DNA from: Gammaproteobacteria bacterium
Lineage (GTDB): Bacteria > Pseudomonadota > Gammaproteobacteria > Burkholderiales > Burkholderiaceae_E
Direction: 5' to 3'
DNA length: 8,632 nucleotides
Assembly (NCBI GenBank): GCA_030425615.1
Contig: JAUIAI010000065.1
Coordinates: forward strand, 1 to 8,632
A program made the position numbers and the translations under genes. The notes under the pieces were generated by a model. The model did no database searches. It saw nothing but the letters and a program-made list of their open reading frames with translations, and was not told the DNA's origin. Below are positions 1-7,532 of this stretch, in pieces (positions within the stretch are counted from its first letter, which is position 1; the number at the start of each line of letters is the position of its first letter).

Positions 1-645
1 CGTGACCCGGAACCATGCCCCGACATCCGGGCAGCGTTCCTGCGGGGCCTCGACCCGCGGCGCTGCCCCCTGCTTCATGATCCGGCCCACAGCATGCTGG
101 GCGCGCAGCAGCGCCGCTGGCTGTTCTCGCGCCTGCCCGCGAACGCGGAGGTTCCCTGGACGATCCTGGGCAACCAGTCCCTGATGCAGCCGGCCACTGT
201 GACCCTCCGGGAGGTGCCGCAGGTGTTCACCGACGGCTGGGACGGCTACTTCGGGGAACGCAATGCGCTTCTCGAAGTGCTCTCGCGTGACGAGGTCCGC
301 AACCCGGTGGTCGTCAGCGGCGACGTGCACGCGTTCTATGCCAACGCCCTGATGCGCGACGATGCCGATCCCGGACGCGGCGTGGTGGCCAGCGAGTTCG
401 TCTGCGGCGCCGTCACCTCGCCCGTGCCGAGCCCGCGCTTCGTCGCCCGGGTGCAGCAGGAGCACCCGGCCGTACGCTACACCCATACCGACAGGCGCGG
501 CTACCTGCGCCTGGACATCGACGCCCGGCGGATGCGCGCCACCTTCGTGGGAATGTCGACCATCCGGGAGCCCGTCGCCCGATCCGAGGAACTCGCCCGC
601 TTCGAGATCGCGAACGGAACGGCGGGGCCGGTCCGGGTCGGGTGA
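1..645 (+). CDS. phoD: Alkaline phosphatase D (PhoD) family metallophosphoesterase, C-terminal part
   Basis: The reading frame is open from the first base, so the gene starts before the window; 214 C-terminal residues and the TGA stop are present. The visible part carries the usual PhoD-family blocks in order: LGAQQRRWL (residues 33-41 of the fragment), WTILGNQ (53-59), DGWDGY (78-83) and VVVSGDVHAFY (103-113). The GDVH aspartate and histidine fall where the family places metal ligands. Family knowledge: PhoD-type enzymes are usually exported phosphomonoesterases or phosphodiesterases that release phosphate from organic esters. The signal peptide and N-terminal metal ligands lie outside the window, so export cannot be judged here. 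An internal ATG at position 94 is in frame, but it lies inside conserved sequence and is not the start. The gene is codirectional with the MFS gene 63 nt downstream; a shared transcript is possible but unproven. The family call is firm; the natural substrate is unknown. Confidence 0.9.
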   Translation, partial: RDPEPCPDIRAAFLRGLDPRRCPLLHDPAHSMLGAQQRRWLFSRLPANAEVPWTILGNQSLMQPATVTLREVPQVFTDGWDGYFGERNALLEVLSRDEVRNPVVVSGDVHAFYANALMRDDADPGRGVVASEFVCGAVTSPVPSPRFVARVQQEHPAVRYTHTDRRGYLRLDIDARRMRATFVGMSTIREPVARSEELARFEIANGTAGPVRVG

Positions 646-646
646 C

Positions 647-659
647 GCGCACGGTGCGC
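647..659. repeat. Perfect short palindrome just after the phoD stop
   Basis: GCGCAC-G-GTGCGC begins 2 nt after the phoD stop codon. It could fold into a small 6-bp hairpin in the phoD mRNA, or be a protein-binding site. No T-tract follows, so it does not look like a standard intrinsic terminator. Confidence 0.4.
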
Positions 660-664
660 CTGCC

Positions 665-688
665 CCCGCCGGTGCCTACAATGGCGGG
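665..688. repeat. Inverted repeat bracketing a -10-like hexamer
   Basis: CCCGCC (665-670) and GGCGGG (683-688) form a 6-bp inverted repeat with a 12-nt spacer. The spacer contains TACAAT (677-682). It may be a weak hairpin or an operator-like site for the MFS gene. Short G+C-rich inverted repeats are frequent by chance in DNA of this composition. Confidence 0.3.
677..682 (+). promoter_or_regulatory. Possible -10 element for the MFS gene
   Basis: TACAAT matches the sigma-70 -10 consensus at five of six positions and is the most A+T-rich hexamer in the 63-nt gap between phoD and the MFS gene. The region 15-19 nt upstream is G+C-rich with no recognisable -35. Transcription from here would start near 689, giving a leader of about 20 nt with no clear Shine-Dalgarno sequence. 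Confidence 0.25.
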
Positions 689-708
689 CTGTCCACGAAT
701 CGCGATCC

Positions 709-1941
709 ATGCCCGCCCCGCAAGACGATTCCGCCCCCGCCACCCTGTCCGCGCTGTTTCGCAAGCCGGATTTCGGCCGTCTCTGGTCGGTGGGCATGCT
801 CACCTTCGTCGTTCGCTGGCTGGAGATCCTGGCTTTCGGCGTCTATGCCTACGCCGAAACCGGTTCGTCGTTCGTCGTGGCCATGCTCACCATGCTGCGC
901 CTGCTGCCCATGGGGCTGTTCGGCATGCTCTTCGGCACGCTGGCCGCGCGCGTGCCGCACCGCACGGGCGTGCGCTGGATCCTCATCGTGTCCTGGCTGA
1001 CCACGGCCGCACTGCTCGTCGTCGCCCATCTCGGGGCCCTGCAGATCTGGCACCTGGCGCTGGCCAGCTTCGTCAACGGCACCGCCTGGGCGGCGGACAA
1101 CCCGTTCCGCCGCGCGCTCATCGGCAACGCGGTGGGCCCGCTCAACATGGGCACGGCGATGTCGCTGGACGTGGGTGCGAGCAATGCGAGCCGGCTGGCC
1201 GGCCCGGCGCTCGGCGGCCTGCTGCTCGCCACCGCGGGCATCGAAAGCATTTTCGCCTTCGGGCTGGCCGCCTACACGCTGGCCCTTTTTGCGGCCCGGG
1301 GCCTGCGCCCGCCCGACGGAACCGACACCGCCAACCGGCCCACACTGCGGACGGCACTGACCGAGGGTCTGACAGCGGCCCGGGCCAGCCCACGCCTGGC
1401 GGGCGCCCTCTGGGCGACGATCGTCTTCAACCTGTTCGGCTGGCCCGTGGCCAGCATGGTGCCGGTGATCGCCCGCGACGAACTCGGGCTCGATGCCGAC
1501 GGCACGGGCCTGCTCGCCAGCATGGACGGCCTGGGTGCGCTGATCGCCGCGATCGCGCTCACCCGCTTTGCCCGTGTCGAACACTACGGCCGCCTCTACA
1601 TCGGCGGAATCCTCACCTACCTGGTGATGCTGACGGCATTCGCCAACGCGCCCGTCGCCGGGCTTGCCGGCGCCGCGCTGTTCGGCATGGGCTGCGGCCA
1701 GGCGGCCTTCGCGGTCATGCAGGCGACGATCATCTACCTGGCCGCCACGCAATCCACGCGGGCACAGGCGATGGGGCTGCTGACCATGTGCATCGGTCTG
1801 GGGCCAATCGGTTTCTTCTGGATCGGCGAACTCGCCGAACGGCTGGGCGCACCGCTGGCGTCCACCGTGACGGCGATGCTGGGCCTGGCCGTGATGGGAC
1901 TCAGCTTGCGCTGGTGGCGACCCGTCTGGCGGGCGGACTGA
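709..1941 (+). CDS. MFS transporter, 12-helix, EntS/MFS_3-like
   Basis: The product has 410 residues and is an inner-membrane protein with about twelve hydrophobic segments. They fall in two six-helix halves separated by a polar loop at about residues 200-226. The N-terminus LFRKPDFGRLW (16-26) resembles the start of MFS_3 (enterobactin-exporter-like) proteins. A degenerate motif A, GTLAARVPHR (76-85), lies in the loop between helices 2 and 3. The block NASRLAGPALGGLL (159-172) also matches the N-x-x-R-x-x-GPALGG pattern of that group. MFS_3 proteins are mostly proton-driven exporters of small molecules; substrate and direction cannot be read here. The ATG at 709 is chosen because it puts the LFR..RLW block at the usual distance from the N-terminus, although no good ribosome binding site precedes it. 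The last 41 nt overlap the 3' end of hypF on the other strand. No neighbour reveals its substrate, and a link to hydrogenase maturation is not implied. Confidence 0.88.
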   Translation: MPAPQDDSAPATLSALFRKPDFGRLWSVGMLTFVVRWLEILAFGVYAYAETGSSFVVAMLTMLRLLPMGLFGMLFGTLAARVPHRTGVRWILIVSWLTTAALLVVAHLGALQIWHLALASFVNGTAWAADNPFRRALIGNAVGPLNMGTAMSLDVGASNASRLAGPALGGLLLATAGIESIFAFGLAAYTLALFAARGLRPPDGTDTANRPTLRTALTEGLTAARASPRLAGALWATIVFNLFGWPVASMVPVIARDELGLDADGTGLLASMDGLGALIAAIALTRFARVEHYGRLYIGGILTYLVMLTAFANAPVAGLAGAALFGMGCGQAAFAVMQATIIYLAATQSTRAQAMGLLTMCIGLGPIGFFWIGELAERLGAPLASTVTAMLGLAVMGLSLRWWRPVWRAD

Positions 1942-4342
1942 GCGCGCCGCGCTGGGCCCGGTGCAGGCCGATGACCGCCTGGCCGAGCGAGAGGCCCCCG
2001 TCGCCGGCGGGCAGTCGCGAATGCCAGTGGGGTCGCAGACCGGTCTTCGAAAGTTCCCGGCGCAGACCTTCAAGCAGGACGGCGTTGTGCATCACGCCAC
2101 CGGACAGCACCACGTCCTGCACGCCATGACGGGCGGCGAGGCTTGCCGCACCATGCACCAGCGCCCGCACCAGACCCTGGTGGAAACGGCTGGCGATGAT
2201 TTCCGACGGCACGCCCCGATGAAGGTCACCGAGCAGTTCCTCCCAGAGCGGCCGCCACACGAACCGAAGACGCTCGCCGTCGATCAGTTCGCAGGCGTAC
2301 GCCCCGTGCCCGCCGCCGGCCCGGGCGGCCATCGCCTCGAGACGGATGGGCGCCTCTCCCTCGTAGTCCTGGCCGAGGGGGGCGATCCCGAGGACGGCGG
2401 CCACCGCATCGAACAGACGCCCGGCCGAAGACGCCCGCGGCGCGTTCACGCCACGTTCGATCATGCTCAGTTGCATCGACACGGTCGCGGACGGCAGCTC
2501 TGCGAGCGCGCGAAGGCGACCCAGTTCGCGCATGCTCCCCCGGCCGAACGCCGCGTGCAGATGACCGACGACATTGCGCCACGGTTGCGTGGCCGCGCGG
2601 TCGCCACCGGGCATCGGAACCGCATCGAAGTGCCCCACCCGCCGGTATCCGGCGTAGTCGGCCAGCAGGAACTCGCCGCCCCAGAGTGTGCCGTCGCCCC
2701 CCCAGCCGCTGCCGTCCAGTACAAGCCCGAGCGCGGGACCGTCGCGCAGCGGCAGTCCGTTCTCGGCCGCGCACGCCGCGAAATGCGCATGGTGGTGCTG
2801 CACGGTGACCAGCGGCAGACCGCGTTCGCCGGCCAGCCGCTCGGCGAAACGGCGCGAGGCGTAGTCGGGATGCTCGTCGGCGATCACCGCGCTCAGCGGC
2901 CGGCCGAACAACGGTTCCAGCCGTCGTATCTGACGCTCGTAGTCGGCCAGCACGCGTGTACCGGAGAGATCGCCGATGTGCGGTGACAGGAGCGCCTGAC
3001 CGTCGCGGGCGAAACAGAAGCTGACCCTGGATTGCGCGCCGGCGGCGAGCACGGCCGCATCCGTCCCCGCGGCCGGAACGGACATCGGCGCCGGCGCATA
3101 GCCGCGCGCCCGTCGCAGCGTCTCCGGTCCGCCGGGTTCGACGCGCACGACCGAATCATCGACGCGGTTGACGATCCCCCGATCGTGGAGCAGGAACCCG
3201 TCCGCGATTTCCGCCAGCGCGGTCAGGGCTCCTTCATTATCGGTCTCGGGCGGGTCCAGGCTGCGGTTGCCCGAGGTCATGACCAGGGGACGCCCGGCCA
3301 GACGCAGCAGCAACAGGTGCAGCGGGGTGTGCGGCAGCATCACGCCCAGCCGGTCCACCCCGGGCGCCACCCCGTCGAGGCCCTGGGCATCGCGACGGCG
3401 CAGCAGCACGATCGGCGCCGCAGGAGACGTCAGAAGCCCGGCCTCGCGTGCGCTGACCACACAATGCCGGCGAACCTCCGCCAGATCCGCCATCATCAGC
3501 GCGAACGGCTTGGCGGGCCGATGCTTGCGTGAACGCAGCCGGCCCACGGCCGCCGGGTTCGTCGCATCGCACGCGAGGTGGAAGCCGCCCAGGCCCTTCA
3601 GCGCCAGGATCTCTCCGGCGAAGAGCACGCGCGCCGCCTGCTCGATGGGATCGGGGGGAGCGCCTCCGGCCTGGCTCACCCCGTTACCCGCGCGCGGCGC
3701 GTCGACCGGCCCCTCCCGACCGACAACGGCATCCCGCCCGCGCATTCCGTCCGACCGAACGAACCAGAGACGGGGCCCGCACGACGGACAGGCGATCGGT
3801 TGCGCATGGAACCGGCGATCGGAGGGATCGCGATACTCTGCCGCGCAGACCTCACACATTCCGAAGTCGCGCATCGACGTGTTCGGCCGGTCGTAGGGGA
3901 TCGCGCCCACGATGGAGTAACGCGGCCCGCAGTCGGTGCAGTTCGTGAACGCATATCCGCGTCTGCGTCCTTCCGGGGCGAGGATCTCGTCGCGACAAGC
4001 CTCGCAGACCGCGGCATCCGGAACGACCCCGGTGCAGACATGGCCCGTCCGGCTGGCGCCGATCGAGAACCGCTCCGGCGCCTCGATGGCGGCCAGGGGT
4101 TCGACCACGATGTCGTCGATATGCGCCAGCGGGGGAGCCTCGCTGCGCAGACGCCGGATGAAGCTGCTCAGACGTTCGCCACCGCCGAACACCTCGATGG
4201 TGACACCCCCGGCATCGTTGCGCACTTCTCCGACGAGCCCCAGCTGGCCGGCCAGACGCCAGACGTGGGGGCGGAACCCGACGCCCTGAACCTGACCCCG
4301 CACGCGCAGGCGGCGGCCCAGGAGATTCGCCGCGCTCAGCAT
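1901..4342 (-). CDS. hypF: Carbamoyltransferase HypF
   Basis: This cytoplasmic enzyme of 813 residues converts carbamoyl phosphate and ATP to carbamoyl-adenylate and transfers the carbamoyl group to the C-terminal cysteine of HypE. This is the first step of CN ligand synthesis for [NiFe]-hydrogenase. All four family domains are present in order. The acylphosphatase-like domain is at about 9-95, with QGVGFRP at 19-25. The zinc-finger region has four CxxC pairs (C113/C116, C135/C138, C163/C166, C185/C188). The YrdC-like domain is at about 230-410 (KGLGGFHLACD 249-259, TSGNRS 356-361). The Kae1-like domain is at about 430-795, with HHHAH 516-520, DGSGWGGDGTLWGGE 543-557 and LSGGVMHN 746-753. A linker of about 38 residues between the zinc fingers and YrdC seems long. 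The start is the ATG overlapping the hypE stop (ATGCTGA), because QGVGFRP then lies at the normal distance; the frame stays open to 4525 but reads unlike HypF there. It is the last gene of the hyp operon. The tail beyond about residue 795 is unconserved and overlaps the MFS gene. Confidence 0.97.
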   Translation of the reverse strand: MLSAANLLGRRLRVRGQVQGVGFRPHVWRLAGQLGLVGEVRNDAGGVTIEVFGGGERLSSFIRRLRSEAPPLAHIDDIVVEPLAAIEAPERFSIGASRTGHVCTGVVPDAAVCEACRDEILAPEGRRRGYAFTNCTDCGPRYSIVGAIPYDRPNTSMRDFGMCEVCAAEYRDPSDRRFHAQPIACPSCGPRLWFVRSDGMRGRDAVVGREGPVDAPRAGNGVSQAGGAPPDPIEQAARVLFAGEILALKGLGGFHLACDATNPAAVGRLRSRKHRPAKPFALMMADLAEVRRHCVVSAREAGLLTSPAAPIVLLRRRDAQGLDGVAPGVDRLGVMLPHTPLHLLLLRLAGRPLVMTSGNRSLDPPETDNEGALTALAEIADGFLLHDRGIVNRVDDSVVRVEPGGPETLRRARGYAPAPMSVPAAGTDAAVLAAGAQSRVSFCFARDGQALLSPHIGDLSGTRVLADYERQIRRLEPLFGRPLSAVIADEHPDYASRRFAERLAGERGLPLVTVQHHHAHFAACAAENGLPLRDGPALGLVLDGSGWGGDGTLWGGEFLLADYAGYRRVGHFDAVPMPGGDRAATQPWRNVVGHLHAAFGRGSMRELGRLRALAELPSATVSMQLSMIERGVNAPRASSAGRLFDAVAAVLGIAPLGQDYEGEAPIRLEAMAARAGGGHGAYACELIDGERLRFVWRPLWEELLGDLHRGVPSEIIASRFHQGLVRALVHGAASLAARHGVQDVVLSGGVMHNAVLLEGLRRELSKTGLRPHWHSRLPAGDGGLSLGQAVIGLHRAQRGALSPPARRVATSAS

Positions 4343-5349
4343 ATCCTGGGCAGCTGCTCGCCGGCGAGCCAGTCCACCACCCGCGAGCCACCCAGCCGGG
4401 TCTGCATGTCCACCTGCCCGGGCGGCCCCGCGATGATCTCCCCGATTCGTGCCGCGTCCCGGCCCAGCGGATGCGCGCGCATCGCGGCGAGCAAGGGATC
4501 CGCGTCGGCCGCCTCGCAGACGCATATCAGCCGCCCTTCGTTGGCCACGTGCAGGGGATCCAGGCCGAGCAGTTCACAGGCCGCGGCCACATCGGGCCGC
4601 ACGGCGATGGCACGTTCGTCCAACCGGATTCCGACCTGCCCTGCCCAGGCCAGTTCGTTCAGGGTGGCCGCCAGTCCGCCGCGCGTCGGATCCCGCAACG
4701 CGGGCAGCCACGGCGCGACGGCTGTCATGGCCGCGACCAGATCGTGCAGGGGCGCCGAATCCGATTCCAGGTCGGTCTCGAAGTCCAGGCCCTCGCGGCG
4801 CGACAGCACCGCCACCCCGTGATCGCCGATGGGTCCGGACAGCAGGACCTGCTGACCGGCCCTCAGCGGGATGCCGCCGACATCGACGCCGGGCGGCACC
4901 ACGCCGAGCCCCGTGGTGGCGATATAGATTCCGTCGCCATGACCGCGCTCCACGACCTTGGTGTCGCCGGCCACGACCTCGACACCCGCCGCGGTGGCGG
5001 CCGCGGCCATCGAGGCGACGATCGCTTCGAGTGTCGCCAGCGGCAGGCCTTCTTCCAGGATGAAGGCCGCAGTCAGACAGAGCGGGCGCGCGCCGACCAT
5101 CGCCAGGTCGTTCACGGTGCCGTGCACCGCCAGGCTGCCGATGTCCCCGCCCGGAAATTCGAGCGGCGAGATCACGTGCGCATCCGTGGTCAGCGCGGGG
5201 CGCCCCGGCGGCAGCGACAGCAGCGCGGCGTCCAGCCCGCGTCGCAGCGGCGCGCTGTCGAAATGCCGGATGAACACGGACTGGATGAGCCCGTGCATGA
5301 TCCGGCCACCGCCCCCGTGGCTCATCTCGATACAGGGCCCGGCACTCAT
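4336..5349 (-). CDS. hypE: Hydrogenase maturation protein HypE
   Basis: HypE has 337 residues, the normal family length. It receives the carbamoyl group from HypF on its C-terminal cysteine and dehydrates it with ATP to a protein thiocyanate, which donates CN to iron on the HypC-HypD complex. Visible marks are MSHGGGGR (9-16), the PurM-like nucleotide-binding block TTDAHVISPLEFPGGDIG (54-71) followed by VHGTVNDLAMVGARPL (75-90), AGDTKVV (127-133), RDPTRGGLA (219-227), HVANEGRL (267-274), and the invariant PRIC tail with C337 as last residue. The thiocarboxamide cysteine is therefore intact. The ATG lies in an ATGA overlap with the hypD stop, indicating translational coupling; only a weak purine run (GAAGG) precedes it. 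The frame is open upstream, but that part is the antisense or alternate-frame reading of hypD. Confidence 0.98.
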   Translation of the reverse strand: MSAGPCIEMSHGGGGRIMHGLIQSVFIRHFDSAPLRRGLDAALLSLPPGRPALTTDAHVISPLEFPGGDIGSLAVHGTVNDLAMVGARPLCLTAAFILEEGLPLATLEAIVASMAAAATAAGVEVVAGDTKVVERGHGDGIYIATTGLGVVPPGVDVGGIPLRAGQQVLLSGPIGDHGVAVLSRREGLDFETDLESDSAPLHDLVAAMTAVAPWLPALRDPTRGGLAATLNELAWAGQVGIRLDERAIAVRPDVAAACELLGLDPLHVANEGRLICVCEAADADPLLAAMRAHPLGRDAARIGEIIAGPPGQVDMQTRLGGSRVVDWLAGEQLPRIC

Positions 5350-6509
5350 GCCGCGCGCGCCTTCGCCGGCGGGCCGCCGCCGTTCATGACACCCGCCCGG
5401 TGCCGCCCATAGGCCCAGACCGCCGCACACGCGCCCTCGGAGGACACCATGCAGGCGCCCAGCGGTGACTCGGGCGTGCAACCGTTGCCGAACAGCCGGC
5501 AATCGGCCGGACGCTTCTCGCCGCGCAGGATCGACGGGCATTCGCAGGACTTGGTCTCTCGCGACACCTTGGGGGTGATCGCGAAGCGCCGCTCGGCATC
5601 GAAGGGCGCGAAGGCCGGCCGCAGACGCAGCGCGCTGTCCGGGATGCTGCCCAGACCGCGCCATTCGAAACTCGGCGCGGGCTCGAACACCTGGTTCATC
5701 AATGCCTGCGCGCGCCGGTTGCCTTCGCGCGTGACGACCCGCGTGTACTGATTCTCCACCCGGGCCTCGCCCCGGTTGATCTGCCGCAGCGCCATCAGGG
5801 AGGCCTGCAGGACATCGAGCGGCTCGAAGCCGGCGATCACCACCGGCTTGCGATGACGCGCCACGAAGGGTTCGTACGCGGCCGACCCGGTCACCGTACT
5901 CACATGCGACGGGCCGAGGAAACCGTCGATGGACACAGGCCGCGCACCGCCCCCGTGGCTGCCCATGATGTGGGCCATGGCCGGTGGTGTCAGCACGTGG
6001 TTGCAGAACACGCTGAAGTTGCGCAGGCCAAGACGCTGCGCCTCGAGCAAAGCCACCGCCGTGGGCGGCGTGGTGGTTTCGAAGCCGATGGCGAAGAAAA
6101 CGATCTGCCGCCCGGGTTGATCGCAGGCAATGCGCACCGCATCCAGGGACGAGTAGATCATTCGGACGTCGGCACCCGCCGCCTTGATCCGCATGAGGCT
6201 GTCCCGCCTGCTGCCGGGCACCCGCATCATGTCGCCGTAGGTGCAGAGCGTGACTTCCGGCCGGCGCGCGAGTTCCATCGCGTCGTCCAGCCGCCGCGTC
6301 GGCAGAACGCACACGGGGCACCCCGGTCCGTGAATGAACTCCACGCCCGGCGGCATCATGTCCTGAAGCCCGTGGCGGAAGATGGCATGGGTGTGGCCGC
6401 CGCAGAACTCCATCAGCCGGTAGCGGCGTCCCGGCTGAGCCTCGCGTGCGATGGCCGCGGCCAGTTGGGCGGCGAGCGCCTGCGACCGGAACTCGTCGAC
6501 GAACCTCAT
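5346..6509 (-). CDS. hypD: Hydrogenase maturation Fe-S protein HypD
   Basis: HypD has 387 residues, close to the usual 370-390. It is the [4Fe-4S] scaffold that, with HypC, carries iron while the two CN ligands and CO are added. Conserved cysteines are present: C36 in MEFCGGHTH (33-41), and C64 and C67 in GPGCPVC (61-67). Other family blocks are CTYGDMMRVPG (89-99), FFAIGFETTTP (138-148), NHVLTPPAM (170-178), GFLGPSHVSTVTG (196-208) and AGFEPLD (226-232). The C-terminal cysteine-rich region has C322, C324, C337, C344, C353 and C361, which include the cluster ligands. The start is the ATG in the ATGA overlap with the hypC stop; it gives the typical MRFVDEFR N-terminus. No good Shine-Dalgarno precedes it, so translation probably depends on coupling from hypC. 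A short Gly/Pro/Ala-rich tail after about residue 370 looks unconserved. Confidence 0.98.
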   Translation of the reverse strand: MRFVDEFRSQALAAQLAAAIAREAQPGRRYRLMEFCGGHTHAIFRHGLQDMMPPGVEFIHGPGCPVCVLPTRRLDDAMELARRPEVTLCTYGDMMRVPGSRRDSLMRIKAAGADVRMIYSSLDAVRIACDQPGRQIVFFAIGFETTTPPTAVALLEAQRLGLRNFSVFCNHVLTPPAMAHIMGSHGGGARPVSIDGFLGPSHVSTVTGSAAYEPFVARHRKPVVIAGFEPLDVLQASLMALRQINRGEARVENQYTRVVTREGNRRAQALMNQVFEPAPSFEWRGLGSIPDSALRLRPAFAPFDAERRFAITPKVSRETKSCECPSILRGEKRPADCRLFGNGCTPESPLGACMVSSEGACAAVWAYGRHRAGVMNGGGPPAKARAA

Positions 6510-6748
6510 GGCCGGGCCTGCGCATCCGCGCCGGCCAGCCCGGCCTCGCGCATCAGCTCCAGCGTGCGCCGCGCCTCGGTCTCGCTGATCCGGTGCAGGG
6601 CATAGCCGACGTGAATCAGCACGTAGTCGCCGACCGCGACCTCGTTGAGCAGGGCCAGGGACACCGTCTTTCGGACCCCCTCGATGGCCACCAGAGCCGT
6701 GGCCCCCGCCCTGAGCTCCACCACGCGGGCCGGTATGGCCAGACACAT
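6506..6748 (-). CDS. hypC: Hydrogenase maturation chaperone HypC
   Basis: HypC is an 80-residue cytoplasmic chaperone of the HypC/HybG/HupF family. It forms a complex with HypD, holds the Fe(CN)2CO moiety through its N-terminal cysteine and delivers it to the hydrogenase large-subunit precursor. The N-terminus is the signature MCLAIPARV with C2 in place, and the second conserved block GDYVLIHVGYALHRI (40-54) includes H46. The C-terminal third, ETEARRTLELMREAG, is predicted helical. A good ribosome binding site (GGGAGAA) precedes the ATG. It is the only gene in the operon after hypA that starts downstream of a true gap (34 nt after hypB). Its stop overlaps the hypD start as ATGA, so HypC and HypD, which act as a pair, are translationally coupled. 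Only one hypC-type gene is visible here; paralogues could exist elsewhere. Confidence 0.98.
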   Translation of the reverse strand: MCLAIPARVVELRAGATALVAIEGVRKTVSLALLNEVAVGDYVLIHVGYALHRISETEARRTLELMREAGLAGADAQARP

Positions 6749-6752
6749 CCCG

Positions 6753-6759
6753 TTCTCCC
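6753..6759 (-). promoter_or_regulatory. Ribosome binding site of hypC
   Basis: GGGAGAA on the minus strand ends 4 nt before the hypC ATG, with the GGAG core 6 nt away. It supports independent initiation at hypC, the one junction in the operon without stop/start overlap. Confidence 0.7.
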
Positions 6760-6760
6760 A

Positions 6761-6780
6761 GGGGCGCCTTCGGCCGCCCC
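6761..6780 (-). repeat. Hairpin in the hypB-hypC intergenic gap
   Basis: The 34-nt gap holds an inverted repeat. On the minus strand, GGGGC(G)GCC pairs with GGCGCCCC around a GAA loop, giving an 8-bp G+C stem with one bulged base. No U-tract follows, so it is not a classical terminator. It sits immediately before the hypC ribosome binding site, where it could affect RNA processing or stability or partial readthrough. Confidence 0.5.
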
Positions 6781-6782
6781 GT

Positions 6783-7532
6783 TCAGCCCGCCTCGCGCAG
6801 CGGCGAAGCGGCGAGTTGCATGGCCCGGGCGGCGCTCAGCCACTCCACCCACCGTTCCATGCCCTGCCCGGTACGCGCCGAAACGGTGATGGCCTGGATG
6901 GCCCGGTTCACGCGCCTGGCATGGCCGATGGCCCGCCCGACATCGAAATCGACGTGCGCCAGGAGATCGATCTTGTTGATCAGCATGAGATCGGCCGCTG
7001 CGAACATGTCCGGATACTTGAGCGGCTTGTCATCGCCCTCGGTCACCGACAGGATGACCACCTTGTGGGCCTCACCGAGATCGAACGGCGCCGGACAGAC
7101 GAGATTGCCCACGTTCTCGATGAACAGCACCGCACCGTCGGCGAGGTCGAGATCGTCGATCGCGTGCCCCACCCCGTGGGCGTCCAGATGGCAGCGCTTG
7201 CCGGTATTGATCTGAACCGCGGGGACCCCCGTCGCCCGGATGCGGTCCGCATCCAGAGTGGTCTGCTGGTCGCCCTCGATCACCGCCGCGGCCACGCCGG
7301 TCGGCAATGCCCCCAGCGTGCGTTCGAGCAGGGTCGTCTTGCCGGAACCGGGGCTCGAGACCAGGTTGAGCGCCAGCACGCCGCGCGCCTCGAACCGCTG
7401 CCGGTTCGCGCGCGCGTAGGCGTCGTTCTCGGACAGGATGTCCTTCTCGAGGCGGATCAGACGATCCCGCGAGGGGTCGGCCACGACGGCCGGTTCTTCC
7501 GCCGCGCCACTGCATCCACAGACCTGGCACAT
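6783..7532 (-). CDS. hypB: Hydrogenase nickel incorporation GTPase HypB
   Basis: HypB has 249 residues and is a cytoplasmic SIMIBI-class GTPase that works with HypA to insert nickel into the hydrogenase large subunit after the Fe(CN)2CO group is in place. The N-terminus MCQVCGCS (C2, C5, C7) is the high-affinity nickel motif seen in Escherichia coli-type HypB. The P-loop is SSPGSGKTT (59-67). The GTPase-domain metal site is represented by C114-H115 in GKRCHLDAH (111-119) and C146 in NVGNLVCP (140-147). NKID (186-189) gives guanine specificity. There is no histidine-rich nickel-storage stretch of the rhizobial type. The start is the ATG overlapping the hypA stop by one base (TGATG), preceded by a strong GGAGGT; the frame is open for 26 codons upstream, but that is a shadow of hypA. 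It lies between hypA, its functional partner, and hypC. Confidence 0.98.
   Translation of the reverse strand: MCQVCGCSGAAEEPAVVADPSRDRLIRLEKDILSENDAYARANRQRFEARGVLALNLVSSPGSGKTTLLERTLGALPTGVAAAVIEGDQQTTLDADRIRATGVPAVQINTGKRCHLDAHGVGHAIDDLDLADGAVLFIENVGNLVCPAPFDLGEAHKVVILSVTEGDDKPLKYPDMFAAADLMLINKIDLLAHVDFDVGRAIGHARRVNRAIQAITVSARTGQGMERWVEWLSAARAMQLAASPLREAG

Noticed and set aside
676..2073. Long open frame antisense to the MFS gene (465 codons, minus strand)
   Set aside because: It is an antisense shadow caused by high G+C. The translation is Gln/Arg/Gly-rich with no family motif or hydrophobic core, while the plus strand encodes a clear 12-helix transporter.
642..2129. Plus-strand open frame of 495 codons overlapping the MFS gene in another frame
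   Set aside because: Arg/His/Pro-rich product without recognisable motifs; it crosses the MFS stop and runs into antisense hypF. It is an out-of-frame shadow.
3578..4822. Plus-strand open frame of 414 codons antisense to hypF and hypE
   Set aside because: Composition is typical of a shadow frame and it spans the hypF/hypE boundary; it has no ribosome binding site or motif.
4336..6525. A single 729-residue HypD-HypE-like fusion suggested by the continuous open frame
   Set aside because: The part upstream of 5349 is an out-of-frame reading of hypD and lacks HypD motifs. HypE starts at the ATG overlapping the hypD stop, so there is no fusion.
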